Shown here piece by piece: positions 24,279 through 32,802 of a stretch of DNA of 64,000 nucleotides (position 1 is its first letter; the number at the start of each line of letters is the position of its first letter). The position numbers and the translations under genes are program-made. Source of the DNA: Pseudomonas entomophila. GTDB lineage: Bacteria; Pseudomonadota; Gammaproteobacteria; Pseudomonadales; Pseudomonadaceae. The stretch covers positions 248,001-312,000 of the forward strand of contig NZ_JARGCS010000047.1 of the NCBI RefSeq assembly GCF_029193575.1, read 5' to 3'. Below the pieces are notes generated by a model. It was not told where the DNA came from and searched no databases. It worked only from the letters and a program-made list of their open reading frames with translations.

Positions 24279-24845
24279 ATGGAAGGCGTGTCGCTCAAGC
24301 GCCTGGTGCGGCGCCTGCTGCTGCTGACGGTGGTGATGTTCGCCTTCGGCTTCGCCCTGGTGCCGATCTACGACGTGATGTGCCGGGCGTTCGGCATCAA
24401 CGGCAAGACCGGCGGGCAGTACGAGGGCAGCCAGGTGATGGACCCGTCGCGCACGGTGCGTGTGCAGTTCATGTCGACCAACGCCAGCGACATGGTCTGG
24501 GACTTCTACTCCAGCGCCGACCAACTGGAAGTGAACCCCGGCGCGGTGAACCAGATGATCTTCATCGCCCACAACCCGACCGACCGGCCCATGAGCGCCC
24601 AGGCGATACCCAGCATCACCCCGGCCGAGGCCGCGGCGTACTTCCACAAGACCGAGTGCTTCTGCTTCACCCAGCAGATCTTGCAGCCCGGTGAACGCAT
24701 CGAGATGCCGGTGCGCTTCATCGTCGACCGCGACCTGCCGGCCACGGTGAAGCACCTGACACTGGCCTACACCTTGTTCGACATCACCGCTCGCCACCCG
24801 CCGGTCGCGCACGTCGCGGCCCAGGACGTCCAGGGCGCCCGTTAA
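24279..24845 (+). CDS. ctaG: Cytochrome c oxidase assembly protein CtaG (Cox11)
   Basis: 188 residues: one N-terminal membrane helix (about 12-33) and a periplasmic immunoglobulin-like copper-binding domain. The copper motif ECFCFTQQ (CFCF) is present at about residue 127. It delivers copper to the CuB site of subunit I. It lies 13 bases after coxA, between coxA and coxC, the usual order in proteobacteria. Confidence 0.97.
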   Translation: MEGVSLKRLVRRLLLLTVVMFAFGFALVPIYDVMCRAFGINGKTGGQYEGSQVMDPSRTVRVQFMSTNASDMVWDFYSSADQLEVNPGAVNQMIFIAHNPTDRPMSAQAIPSITPAEAAAYFHKTECFCFTQQILQPGERIEMPVRFIVDRDLPATVKHLTLAYTLFDITARHPPVAHVAAQDVQGAR

Positions 24846-24861
24846 GGGAAGGAGAACAGCA

Positions 24862-25749
24862 ATGGCAAGTCACGAGCACTACTACGTCCCGGCGCAGAGC
24901 AAATGGCCGATCATCGCCACCATCGGCCTGTTCATCACGGTGTTCGGGCTGGGCACCTGGTTCAACGACCTCAAGGCCGGCCACCCGGAATCCCACGGGC
25001 CGCTGATCTTCTTCGTCGGCGCGCTGTTCCTGGCGTACATGCTGTTCGGCTGGTTCGGCGCGGTGGTCAAGGAGAGCCATGCGGGCTTGTACAGCGCGCA
25101 GATGGACCGCTCGTTCCGTTGGGGCATGAGCTGGTTCATCTTCTCCGAGGTGATGTTCTTCCTGGCCTTCTTCGGCGCGCTGTTCTACGTGCGGGTGCTG
25201 GCCGGGCCTTGGCTGGGCGGCGAGGGCGACAAGGGCGTGGCGCACATGCTGTGGCCGAACTTCGAGTTCGTCTGGCCGCTGCTGCACACCCCCGACCCGA
25301 AGCTGTTCCCGCCGCCGAAGGAAATCATCAACCCGTGGCACCTGCCGCTGATCAACACCATCCTGCTGGTCAGCTCCAGCGTGACCATCACCATCGCCCA
25401 CCACGGCCTGCGCAACAACCACCGAGGGCAGCTCAAGCTGTGGCTGGGGCTGACCATCCTGCTCGGGCTGTCGTTCCTCGCGTTGCAGGCCTACGAGTAT
25501 TACGAGGCCTACGTGCACCTGGGGCTGACGTTGGGGTCGGGGATCTACGGCGCGACGTTCTTCATGCTCACCGGCTTCCACGGGGCGCACGTGACCCTGG
25601 GGACCTTGATCCTGATCGTGATGTTCGTGCGCGTGCTGCGCGGGCATTTCAACCCGGACAAGCATTTTGGCTTCGAGGCGGCCAGTTGGTATTGGCACTT
25701 CGTGGATGTGGTGTGGGTGGGGTTGTTCATCTTCGTGTACGTGCTCTGA
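24862..25749 (+). CDS. coxC: Cytochrome c oxidase subunit III
   Basis: 295 residues, seven membrane helices. Family blocks include FRWGMSWFIFSEVMFFLAFFGALFY (shortened here to its core idea), the helix-3 Glu, and FHGAHVTLGT and WYWHFVDVVWVGLF near the C terminus. A loop of about 50 residues is inserted after the third helix (GEGDKGVAHMLWPNFEFVW and following), as in other Pseudomonas enzymes. AAGGAGA precedes the ATG, 16 bases after ctaG. It stabilises subunit I and proton uptake. Confidence 0.98.
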   Translation: MASHEHYYVPAQSKWPIIATIGLFITVFGLGTWFNDLKAGHPESHGPLIFFVGALFLAYMLFGWFGAVVKESHAGLYSAQMDRSFRWGMSWFIFSEVMFFLAFFGALFYVRVLAGPWLGGEGDKGVAHMLWPNFEFVWPLLHTPDPKLFPPPKEIINPWHLPLINTILLVSSSVTITIAHHGLRNNHRGQLKLWLGLTILLGLSFLALQAYEYYEAYVHLGLTLGSGIYGATFFMLTGFHGAHVTLGTLILIVMFVRVLRGHFNPDKHFGFEAASWYWHFVDVVWVGLFIFVYVL

Positions 25750-25790
25750 CCACCCCACAAAACCTGTAGGAACGGGCTTGGTGGTGTGAG

Positions 25791-25994
25791 CTAGAACGGC
25801 GCGTGCGAAACCAGCTGCCCGCTGATGAAGCCCCAGGCCACCAGCCCGACCGTCAGGGCCGCCAGGGTGACGCGCACGGTCAGGGCCTTGAGCAAGCGGG
25901 TCGACTGGTCGTCGTCCTTGACCAGGAACACCAGCCCACTGAACAGGCTGGCGATGGTAGCCAACAGCATCAGGACGATCGCGGCCTTGAGCAT
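25791..25994 (-). CDS. Twin transmembrane protein (DUF2909)
   Basis: 67 residues with two membrane helices (about 4-25 and 41-63) separated by a short charged loop KDDDQSTRLLK, giving a hairpin in the inner membrane. It matches the small DUF2909 family, found next to cytochrome oxidase genes. Unlike all its neighbours it is encoded on the minus strand, inside the cox cluster between coxC and SURF1. The start codon follows GGAG. A role in oxidase assembly is inference from position. Confidence 0.88.
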   Translation of the reverse strand: MLKAAIVLMLLATIASLFSGLVFLVKDDDQSTRLLKALTVRVTLAALTVGLVAWGFISGQLVSHAPF

Positions 25995-26057
25995 GGCGAA
26001 ACTCCGGGGGGATGCGGTGATGAGTTCCAGTATAGCGCTCGACCTTGCGAGGCCCCG

Positions 26058-26798
26058 GTGAAGCCGTTTCGCCCGGGCCTGGCACCGACCCTGGTGGTGC
26101 TTGCGCTGCTGCCCGGGCTGATCGCGCTCGGCTGCTGGCAACTGCGCCGGGCCGACGAGAAACGGCAGTTGCTCGACAGCTACGCCGAACGCCGCATCGA
26201 GGCGCCGGTGGCGGTCGCGCAACTGCAGCAACTGCCCGACCCGGCCTTCCAGCGCGTGCAACTGCACGGGCGCTTCGACGGCGAGCACAGCCTGCTGCTG
26301 GACAACCGCCTGCGCGACGGCCAGGTCGGCGTTGAGCTGCTGCAACCCTTCCACGACCAGGCCAGCGGCCTGTGGCTACTGGTCAACCGCGGCTGGCTGC
26401 CGTGGCCCGACCGCCGCGTGCCGGTGCGCTTCGACACCCCGGCGCAGCCCTTGGCCCTCGAGGCGTCGGTGTACGTGGCGCCCGGCAGCACCTTCCAGTT
26501 GCACCCCGACCCGGTCGGCGGCCAGTGGCCGCACTTGCTGACCGCCATCGACCCCGCCCCGCTGTGGCAGCAGTTGGGCCGCGAAGGCTTCGCCCATGAG
26601 CTGCGCCTGGCACCCGGCCAGGCCAGCTACCGGCTGGACTGGCCGGTGGTCGCCATGGGCCCGGAGAAGCACCTGGGCTACGCCGTGCAGTGGTTCGCCC
26701 TGGCGACCGCGCTGGTGCTGCTTTACCTCTATTTCGGTTGGCACAACAACAAGGAGAGCCGCCATGGCCACCGCCACGCATCCAACGGACGTGCCTGA
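26058..26798 (+). CDS. SURF1-family cytochrome oxidase assembly protein
   Basis: 246 residues from the GTG at 26058 (an upstream open frame has no family sequence and runs antisense to DUF2909). Two membrane helices flank a periplasmic domain: LVVLALLPGLIALGCWQLRRADEK at the N terminus and WFALATALVLLYLYFGWH at the C terminus. FQRVQLHGRFD and LLVNRGWLPWP are SURF1 hallmarks. It helps deliver haem a to subunit I. Its end overlaps the next gene by 35 bases. Confidence 0.93.
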   Translation: MKPFRPGLAPTLVVLALLPGLIALGCWQLRRADEKRQLLDSYAERRIEAPVAVAQLQQLPDPAFQRVQLHGRFDGEHSLLLDNRLRDGQVGVELLQPFHDQASGLWLLVNRGWLPWPDRRVPVRFDTPAQPLALEASVYVAPGSTFQLHPDPVGGQWPHLLTAIDPAPLWQQLGREGFAHELRLAPGQASYRLDWPVVAMGPEKHLGYAVQWFALATALVLLYLYFGWHNNKESRHGHRHASNGRA

Positions 26799-27348
26799 AC
26801 GCCCGCGCTCCCGCGCGCGCGGGCGCTTGCAACTGATCGTCATCCTGCTGGTGGCGTTGGGGCCGATGATCCTCGCCACCAGCATGTACAAGCTCAAGTT
26901 CTGGGTGCCGGACGGGCGCAGCTACCACGGCGTGATGATCGGCAACGGCCAGACCCGCGCCGACCTCGGCATCAGCGCGCCGGACGACGGCTGGCAGTTG
27001 CTGGTCAGCGCCCCGCAGGCCTGCGCCGCCGACTGCCAGCAGTTGGTGTACCTGGCCCGGCAGATCCAGGTCGGCCTGGGCCGCGACGCCAGCCGCGCCA
27101 GCCACGCGCTGGCCGCCGCGCAGCCGCTGGCGGGCGACTACCAGGCGCTGCTGGAGCGCGAGTACCCGCAGTTGCAGCGCTACCCGCTGGACGCCCAGCG
27201 CTACGGCCAGCACGTCAGCGAGCCCGGCTCGCAGCTGTGGATCGTCGACCCGCACGGCAACCTGGTGCTGCGCTACGACGCCAAGGTCAAGGGCAAGCAG
27301 GTGCTCGACGACCTCCGCCACCTGCTCAAGCTGTCCAACATCGGCTAG
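26764..27348 (+). CDS. Membrane-anchored thioredoxin-fold-like protein of cox cluster
   Basis: 194 residues. One membrane helix (about 22-44, LQLIVILLVALGPMILATSMY) and a periplasmic domain that ends in SQLWIVDPHGNLVLRYDAK, which reads like the last strands of a SCO/thioredoxin fold. A CAADC segment (Cys-x3-Cys) sits where a redox motif would be. It starts inside the SURF1 gene after AAGGAGAGCC. P. aeruginosa has a similar unnamed gene at this position. A copper or redox role in oxidase assembly is inference. Confidence 0.8.
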   Translation: MATATHPTDVPERPRSRARGRLQLIVILLVALGPMILATSMYKLKFWVPDGRSYHGVMIGNGQTRADLGISAPDDGWQLLVSAPQACAADCQQLVYLARQIQVGLGRDASRASHALAAAQPLAGDYQALLEREYPQLQRYPLDAQRYGQHVSEPGSQLWIVDPHGNLVLRYDAKVKGKQVLDDLRHLLKLSNIG

Positions 27349-27357
27349 GAGCCCCTC

Positions 27358-28431
27358 ATGGCCAGACCCGGATACCGCCTCGCCGTGTTCGCCACCTTGC
27401 TGGCACTGCTGGTCGTGCTGCTCGGTGCCTATACCCGCCTGACCCACGCCGGCCTCGGTTGCCCCGACTGGCCTGGCTGCTACGGCTTCATCAGCGTGCC
27501 CAAGACCGACGCGCAGCTGGCGCATGCCGAGCTGCACTTCCCCGAGCACCCGGTGGAAGAGGCCAAGGGTTGGGCGGAGATGGTCCACCGCTACTTCGCC
27601 GGCACCCTGGCGTTGGTGATCGCCTGGCTGGCGTTGCAGGCCGTGCGCCGGCATGCCCGCGATGGCGCGCCTTACCGCCTGCCGGTGCTGCTGCTCGGCG
27701 TGGTGCTGGCGCAGGCGGCCTTCGGCATGTGGACGGTCACCCTCAAGCTGTGGCCACAGGTGGTCACCGCGCACCTGCTGGGCGGGTTCACCACCCTGAG
27801 CCTGCTGTTCCTGCTATCGCTGCGTCTATCCCGGGCCTTTGCGCCGTTGCCGAAGCTGCCGCTGAGCGTGCGCCGGGTGGCGGCGCTGGCCTTGCTGGTG
27901 GTGATCGGGCAGGTCGCCCTGGGCGGTTGGGTCAGCGCCAACTACGCGGCGGTGGCCTGCATCGACCTGCCTACTTGCCACGGCCAGTGGTGGCCAGCGG
28001 CGGACTTCAGCAACGGCTTCCACCTCACCCAGCACGTCGGCCCCAACTACCTGGGCGGGCAGCTGGACAGCGACGCGCGCACGGCCATCCACATGAGCCA
28101 CCGGCTCGGCGCGCTGATGGTGATGGGCGTGCTCCTGCTGCTCAGCTGGAAGCTGCACCGCAACGGCCTCACTGGTCTGGCCCGGCTGGTGCTTTTGGCG
28201 CTGGCCGTGCAGGTGAGCCTGGGCATCAGCAACGTGCTGTTCCACCTGCCGCTGGGCGTGGCCGTGGCGCATAACGCCGGCGGCGCCCTGTTGCTGCTGA
28301 GCATGGTGCTGGTGAACTACCGCATCCGCGTGGTCGACAAGGTGCGTGTCGGCCAGGGCTGGCGCCTGCGGCCGGTGGCCAGCGTGGGCATTTCCCATCA
28401 CATGAGGAACGACTCGTGGCGACGCTTCTAA
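27358..28431 (+). CDS. ctaA: Haem A synthase (COX15/CtaA family)
   Basis: 357 residues with about eight membrane helices. It begins with LGAYTRLTHAGLGCPDWPGC, a family signature, and carries the haem-ligand histidines in MVHRYFAGTLAL, VTAHLLGGFTTL, IHMSHRLGALMV and VAHNAGGALLL. It oxidises the C8 methyl of haem O to give haem A. It precedes and overlaps the haem O synthase gene by 16 bases, so both steps of haem A synthesis are coupled. Confidence 0.96.
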   Translation: MARPGYRLAVFATLLALLVVLLGAYTRLTHAGLGCPDWPGCYGFISVPKTDAQLAHAELHFPEHPVEEAKGWAEMVHRYFAGTLALVIAWLALQAVRRHARDGAPYRLPVLLLGVVLAQAAFGMWTVTLKLWPQVVTAHLLGGFTTLSLLFLLSLRLSRAFAPLPKLPLSVRRVAALALLVVIGQVALGGWVSANYAAVACIDLPTCHGQWWPAADFSNGFHLTQHVGPNYLGGQLDSDARTAIHMSHRLGALMVMGVLLLLSWKLHRNGLTGLARLVLLALAVQVSLGISNVLFHLPLGVAVAHNAGGALLLLSMVLVNYRIRVVDKVRVGQGWRLRPVASVGISHHMRNDSWRRF

Positions 28432-29315
28432 GTGCGCGCCGGCAACGGGCCGGCTGGCGCGACTACCTGGAGCTGACCAAGCCCAAGGTGGTGGTGCTGA
28501 TGTTGATCACCTCGCTGGTGGGCATGTTCCTCGCCACTCGCGCGGGTGTGCCATGGGGCGTGCTGCTGTTCGGCAACGCCGGCATCGGCCTGTGCGCCGG
28601 CGGCGCGGCGGTGGTCAACCATGTGGTCGACCGGCGCATCGACGCGCTGATGGCCCGCACCCACAAGCGCCCGCTGGCCGAAGGCCGGGTGGCGCCGTTG
28701 CCGGCGCTGCTGTTCGCCCTGGCGCTGGCGCTGGCGGGCATGGCCCTGCTGCTGGCGTTCACCAACGCCCTCACCGCCTGGCTGACGCTGGCCTCGTTGC
28801 TCGGCTACGCGGTGCTCTACACCGGCTTTCTCAAGCGCGCCACGCCGCAGAACATCGTGATCGGCGGCCTGGCCGGGGCGGCGCCGCCGCTGTTGGGCTG
28901 GGTGGCGGTCAGCGGGCACGTGAGTGCCGAGCCGTTGCTGCTGGTGCTGATCATCTTCGCCTGGACGCCGCCGCACTTCTGGGCCCTGGCCATCCACCGC
29001 AAGGAGGAATACGCCAAGGCCGACATCCCGATGCTGCCGGTGACCCATGGCGAGCGCTACACCAAGCTGCACATCCTGCTGTACACCCTGGTGCTGCTGG
29101 CGGTGAGCCTGCTGCCGTATGCCATCCACATGAGCGGGCCGCTCTACCTGGCCTGCGCCCTGGCCCTGGGCCTGCGCTTCCTGCAATGGGCCTGGGTGTT
29201 GTACCGTGGCACTCGGCCGCACGCCGCGATCGGCACCTTCAAGTACTCTATCGGCTACTTGTTCCTGCTGTTCATCGCGCTGCTCGTTGACCACTACTTG
29301 TTGTTGAACCTATGA
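28416..29315 (+). CDS. ctaB: Protoheme IX farnesyltransferase (haem O synthase)
   Basis: 299 residues, UbiA family with about eight membrane helices. The two Asp-rich motifs are NHVVDRRIDALMARTHKRPL (the D-x-x-x-D type) and HRKEEYAKADIPMLPV. It attaches farnesyl to haem B to give haem O, the substrate of CtaA. GTG start at 28416 with GAGGA upstream, inside the end of ctaA. CyoE is the same enzyme in bo3 operons; ctaB fits this aa3 context. Confidence 0.96.
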   Translation: MATLLSARRQRAGWRDYLELTKPKVVVLMLITSLVGMFLATRAGVPWGVLLFGNAGIGLCAGGAAVVNHVVDRRIDALMARTHKRPLAEGRVAPLPALLFALALALAGMALLLAFTNALTAWLTLASLLGYAVLYTGFLKRATPQNIVIGGLAGAAPPLLGWVAVSGHVSAEPLLLVLIIFAWTPPHFWALAIHRKEEYAKADIPMLPVTHGERYTKLHILLYTLVLLAVSLLPYAIHMSGPLYLACALALGLRFLQWAWVLYRGTRPHAAIGTFKYSIGYLFLLFIALLVDHYLLLNL

Positions 29316-29944
29316 CCCGAACCCAGAAAACCGTCTTCATCCTCGTCGCCCTGGTCGCGTTGATCCTGGGCCTGACCGTCAACAAGGTGCTCAGTGGCCG
29401 CGGCCAGGCCAACCCGGCCGAGCTGATCGACGCCGGCATCATCCTCCTGCCCCAGAGCCGCACCGTGCCCGAGGTGAAGATGACCAACCAGGACGGCCAG
29501 CCGGTCGCGCTGGACCAGCTCAAGGGCAAGTGGTCGCTGTTGTTCTTCGGCTATACCTACTGCCCGGACATCTGCCCGACCACCCTCGCCCAGCTGCGCC
29601 AGGTGAAGAGCGAGCTGCCCAAGGAGGCGCTGGCGCATTTGCAGGTGGTGCTGGTGAGCGTGGACCCGAACCGTGACACGCCGAACCAGCTCAAGCAGTA
29701 CCTGGGCTATTTCGACAAGGATTTCGTCGGGCTGGCGGGCTCGATCGAGGACACCCAGAAGCTGGCCAATGCCTTGAGCATTCCGTTCATTCCGGCCGAT
29801 ACCAGCAAGCCGGGGTACACCGTGGACCACAGTGGCAATCTGGCCATCGTCGGGCCGGATGGGCGCCAGCGTGGCTTCATTCGGGCGCCGTTCAACAACC
29901 AGAAACTGGTGGCGCAGTTGCCGGGGCTGGTCGGCCGCGACTGA
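29312..29944 (+). CDS. SCO1/SenC copper chaperone
   Basis: 210 residues: N-terminal membrane helix (about 7-25) and a thioredoxin-fold domain. The copper site CPDIC is in GYTYCPDICPTTLAQL, with the third-ligand His in YTVDHSGNLAIV. SCO proteins prepare the CuA site of subunit II. It overlaps the haem O synthase stop as ATGA and closes the cox cluster, ending at a very long REP hairpin. Confidence 0.95.
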   Translation: MTRTQKTVFILVALVALILGLTVNKVLSGRGQANPAELIDAGIILLPQSRTVPEVKMTNQDGQPVALDQLKGKWSLLFFGYTYCPDICPTTLAQLRQVKSELPKEALAHLQVVLVSVDPNRDTPNQLKQYLGYFDKDFVGLAGSIEDTQKLANALSIPFIPADTSKPGYTVDHSGNLAIVGPDGRQRGFIRAPFNNQKLVAQLPGLVGRD

Positions 29945-29954
29945 CCCCGAAAGC

Positions 29955-30038
29955 ATCGCGGGGCAAGCCCGCCCCTACCGGTACGGCACTGATTCTGAAT
30001 GCAGTGCCGTACCGGTAGGGGCGGGCTTGCCCCGCGAT
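29955..30038. repeat. REP pair with 36-bp perfect inverted arms
   Basis: Bases 29955-29990 are the exact reverse complement of 30003-30038, with a 12-base loop. The outer part of each arm is the REP core (ATCGCGGGGCAAGCCCGCC); the inner part (CTACCGGTACGGCACT) is specific to this copy. It lies between the convergent SCO gene and metQ and would fold into a very stable hairpin on either strand, a likely two-way terminator or 3'-end stabiliser. Confidence 0.92.
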
Positions 30039-30069
30039 TGGGCCGCATAGCGGCCCCGTCGATACCGGC

Positions 30070-30840
30070 TTAGAACGCCGGGATCACCGCACCCTTGTAC
30101 TTCTCTTCGATGAACTTCTTCACCTCGGGCGAGTGCAGCGCCGCGGCCAGCTTCTGCAGGTCGGCGGAGTCCTTGTTGTCTGGGCGCGCGACCAGGATGT
30201 TCACGTAAGGCGAGTCGCTGCCTTCGATCACCAGGGCGTCTTTTTCCGGGTTCAGCTTGGCTTCCAGCGCATAGTTGGTGTTGATCAGCGCCAGGTCCAC
30301 CTGGGTCAGCACGCGCGGGATGGTGGCCGCTTCCAGCTCACGGAACTTCAGGCCTTTCGGGTTCTCGGCGACATCCTTCACGGTCGACAGGATGTTCTTG
30401 TTGTCCTTGAGCTTGATCACGCCGGCCTTGTCGAGCAGCAGCAGGGCACGGCCGCCGTTGGTGGCGTCGTTGGGGATCACCACGGTGGCGCCCGAGCCCA
30501 GCTCGTCGAGCTTCTTGATCTTGGCCGAGTAGGCGCCCAGCGGTTCCAGGTGCACGCCGGCGACGCTCACCAGTTGGGTGCCCTTGGCCTTGTTGAACTC
30601 ATCCAGGTACGGCTGGTGCTGGAAGAAGTTGGCGTCCAGGCGCTTCTCGGCCACTTGCACGTTCGGCTGGATGTAGTCGGTGAATTCCTTGACCTTCAGC
30701 TCCACGCCTTCCTTCGCCAACTGCGGTTTGACGAAGTTGAGGATCTCGGCGTGCGGCACCGGGGTGGCGGCGACGGTCAGGGTGTCGGCGTTGGCCGAGA
30801 AGGCCGCGACGGCGGCGGCGATGGCGAGCAGCTTCTTCAT
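30070..30840 (-). CDS. metQ: Methionine-binding periplasmic protein (MetQ/NlpA family)
   Basis: 256 residues. Signal peptide KKLLAIAAAVAAFSANA, cleaved after ANA; there is no lipobox cysteine, so unlike E. coli MetQ it should be soluble. Family blocks are ATPVPHAEILNFVKP, VKEFTDYIQPNVQV, NFFQHQPYLDEFN and IPNDATNGGRALLLL. It supplies the MetNI ABC transporter with methionine or related sulfur compounds. It is the last gene of metNIQ. Confidence 0.93.
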   Translation of the reverse strand: MKKLLAIAAAVAAFSANADTLTVAATPVPHAEILNFVKPQLAKEGVELKVKEFTDYIQPNVQVAEKRLDANFFQHQPYLDEFNKAKGTQLVSVAGVHLEPLGAYSAKIKKLDELGSGATVVIPNDATNGGRALLLLDKAGVIKLKDNKNILSTVKDVAENPKGLKFRELEAATIPRVLTQVDLALINTNYALEAKLNPEKDALVIEGSDSPYVNILVARPDNKDSADLQKLAAALHSPEVKKFIEEKYKGAVIPAF

Positions 30841-30902
30841 GGATCACTCCTTGTGAGGGCCGCGGGGCCCCCGAACGGGTCGGCCCAGCGACCCGGTTGG
30901 GC

Positions 30903-31574
30903 TTACTTACGGGAAAAATGCACGACCAGCTTGTCGCCGACGCTCTGCAGGATCTGCACGAGCACCAGCAGCAGGATCACCGTGACGATCATCACGTCGG
31001 TCTGGAAGCGTTGGTAGCCGAAGCGGATGGCCAGGTCGCCCAGGCCGCCCGCGCCCACCACGCCGGCCATCGCGGTGTATGACACCAGGGTGATGGCGGT
31101 GACGGTGATCGCCGCGAAGATGCCCGGCCGGGCCTCCGGCAGCAGGGCGTTGGTGATGATCTGGCGGGTGGTGGCACCCATCGACTGGGTCGCCTCGATG
31201 ATGCCGCGGTCGACCTCGCGCAGGGCGGTTTCCACCAGACGCGCGAAGAACGGCGTGGCGCCCACCACCAGCGGCGGGATGGCACCGGCCACGCCCAGCG
31301 AGGTGCCGGTGATCAGCACGGTGACCGGGATCATCACGATCAGCAGGATGATGAACGGCAGCGAGCGCAGGATGTTGACGACCAGCGACAGCAGCGCGTA
31401 CACGCCCTTCTGCTCGAACATCTGCCGCGGCCCGCAGAGGAACAGCAGCACGCCCAGCGGCAGGCCCAGCAGCACGGTGAACAACAGCGAGCCGAACAGC
31501 ATGATCAGGGTATCGCCGGTGGCCAGCCAGATTTCGGCCCAGTCGACGTTGGCGAAGAAATTCAGGGCGTCCAT
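30903..31574 (-). CDS. metI: Methionine ABC transporter permease
   Basis: 223 residues, five membrane helices, binding-protein-dependent permease type. The EAA loop reads EATQSMGATTRQIITNALLPEA. The ATG at 31574 shares its A with the metN stop (TGATG), indicating coupling. The open frame runs on upstream inside metN but has no family sequence there. It forms the membrane channel of MetNI. Confidence 0.95.
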   Translation of the reverse strand: MDALNFFANVDWAEIWLATGDTLIMLFGSLLFTVLLGLPLGVLLFLCGPRQMFEQKGVYALLSLVVNILRSLPFIILLIVMIPVTVLITGTSLGVAGAIPPLVVGATPFFARLVETALREVDRGIIEATQSMGATTRQIITNALLPEARPGIFAAITVTAITLVSYTAMAGVVGAGGLGDLAIRFGYQRFQTDVMIVTVILLLVLVQILQSVGDKLVVHFSRK

Positions 31575-32581
31575 CAACGCAGTACCTCCATATGCACGTC
31601 CGCGGCCTTGAAGCGCTCGAACGCCGCATCGATGTTGCCGCCGGTGACGGCCAGGGTCAGTTGCCCGTAGGGCACGTCCTTGATGCGGTCGATGCGCCCG
31701 GCGAGGATGCTGTAGTCCACGCCGGTCTCGCGGGCGACGGTGCCCAGCAGCGGCGCGTAGGTGGCGTCGCCCTGGAAGGTCAGGCGCACGATGCGGCCCG
31801 GCACGTGGGCGAAGTCGTCGCGCTGCTCGCGTTCGTCGACCTGCTCGTCTTCCTGGACGAAGCGCTTGGTGGTCGGGTGCTGTGGGTGCAGGAACACCTC
31901 GGCCACCGGGCCTTGCTCGACGATCTGCCCGGCGTCCATCACCGCCACGCGGTCGCAGACCCGGCGGATCACGTCCATCTCGTGGGTGATCAGCACGATG
32001 GTCAGCTTCAGCTCGCGGTTGATCTCGGCCAGCAGTTGCAGCACCGAGGCGGTGGTTTGCGGGTCGAGGGCGCTGGTGGCCTCGTCGCACAGCAGGATCT
32101 TCGGCTGGGTCGACAGCGCCCGGGCGATGCCCACGCGCTGCTTCTGCCCGCCGGACAGCTGGGCCGGGTACTTCTTCGCGTGGTCCGACAGGCCCACGCG
32201 GGCCAGCAGCTCGGTGACGCGCTGGTCGATTTCGCTGCGCGACAGCTCGCCGGCCAGGGTCAGCGGCAGGGCGACGTTGTCGGCGACGGTCTTGGAGGCG
32301 AGCAGGTTGAAGTGCTGGAAGATCATCCCGACCTGCTGGCGGAAGCGCCGCAGTTGGTTGGCGTCGAAGGCGGTGACGTCTTCGCCGTCGACGATGATCT
32401 TGCCGCCGCTCGGGGCCTCGAGGCGGTTGATCAGGCGCAGCAAGGTACTCTTGCCGGCGCCGGAGTGGCCGATCAGGCCGAACACCTGGCCATTGTCGAT
32501 GGTCAGGCTGGTCGGGTTGAGGGCCGGGATATCCCTACCCGCGACGCGGTAGGTCTTGTGGACGTGTTGGAACTCGATCAC
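31574..32581 (-). CDS. metN: Methionine ABC transporter ATP-binding protein
   Basis: 335 residues. Walker A GHSGAGKST, signature LSGGQKQRVGIARAL and Walker B ILLCDEATSALD are intact. The C-terminal regulatory ACT-like (NIL) domain (about 260-335) binds methionine and inhibits uptake when the amino acid is abundant. It is the first gene of metNIQ, divergent from katE across 221 bases. I see no S-box or SAM riboswitch in that gap. Confidence 0.97.
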   Translation of the reverse strand: MIEFQHVHKTYRVAGRDIPALNPTSLTIDNGQVFGLIGHSGAGKSTLLRLINRLEAPSGGKIIVDGEDVTAFDANQLRRFRQQVGMIFQHFNLLASKTVADNVALPLTLAGELSRSEIDQRVTELLARVGLSDHAKKYPAQLSGGQKQRVGIARALSTQPKILLCDEATSALDPQTTASVLQLLAEINRELKLTIVLITHEMDVIRRVCDRVAVMDAGQIVEQGPVAEVFLHPQHPTTKRFVQEDEQVDEREQRDDFAHVPGRIVRLTFQGDATYAPLLGTVARETGVDYSILAGRIDRIKDVPYGQLTLAVTGGNIDAAFERFKAADVHMEVLR

Positions 32582-32802
32582 TGAGCGAACCTTGTGGGGC
32601 GCATGGAAGTTGGGTCAGCGGTTAGCCGGGCGCGCATTTTAGCCTTTTCCCATAGCGGTTCTTAGCATTTATTTCGTAACGGGCCCAACGATCCGGCATA
32701 ACGCGACAACCGGTAATCCCGATTGAACGCCTGCCAGAGCGCTCCAGTCACTACAGGAACAAGCCCTGAACGGGCAGCCTGAAGAGATGAGGAGAGCCGA
32801 CC
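32582..32802. promoter_or_regulatory. metN-katE divergent promoter region
   Basis: 221-base gap between divergent metNIQ and katE. An A/T-rich core (TTTTAGCCTTTTCCC, GCATTTATTTCG) around 32635-32680 is the probable promoter zone. GATGAGGAGAG precedes katE. No riboswitch or operator that I can name is evident. Confidence 0.4.

Noticed and set aside
22610..24298. Long open frame on the minus strand across coxA
   Set aside because: It is antisense to an unmistakable subunit I gene, is made of low-complexity His/Gln/Asp/Gly-rich sequence, and reflects G/C bias at third positions.
30070..30840. MetQ considered as truncated because it lacks a lipobox
   Set aside because: The signal peptide and mature protein are complete; a soluble binding protein is a known variant of this family.
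32582..32802. SAM/methionine riboswitch before metN
   Set aside because: No S-box-like or other conserved leader fold could be recognised.
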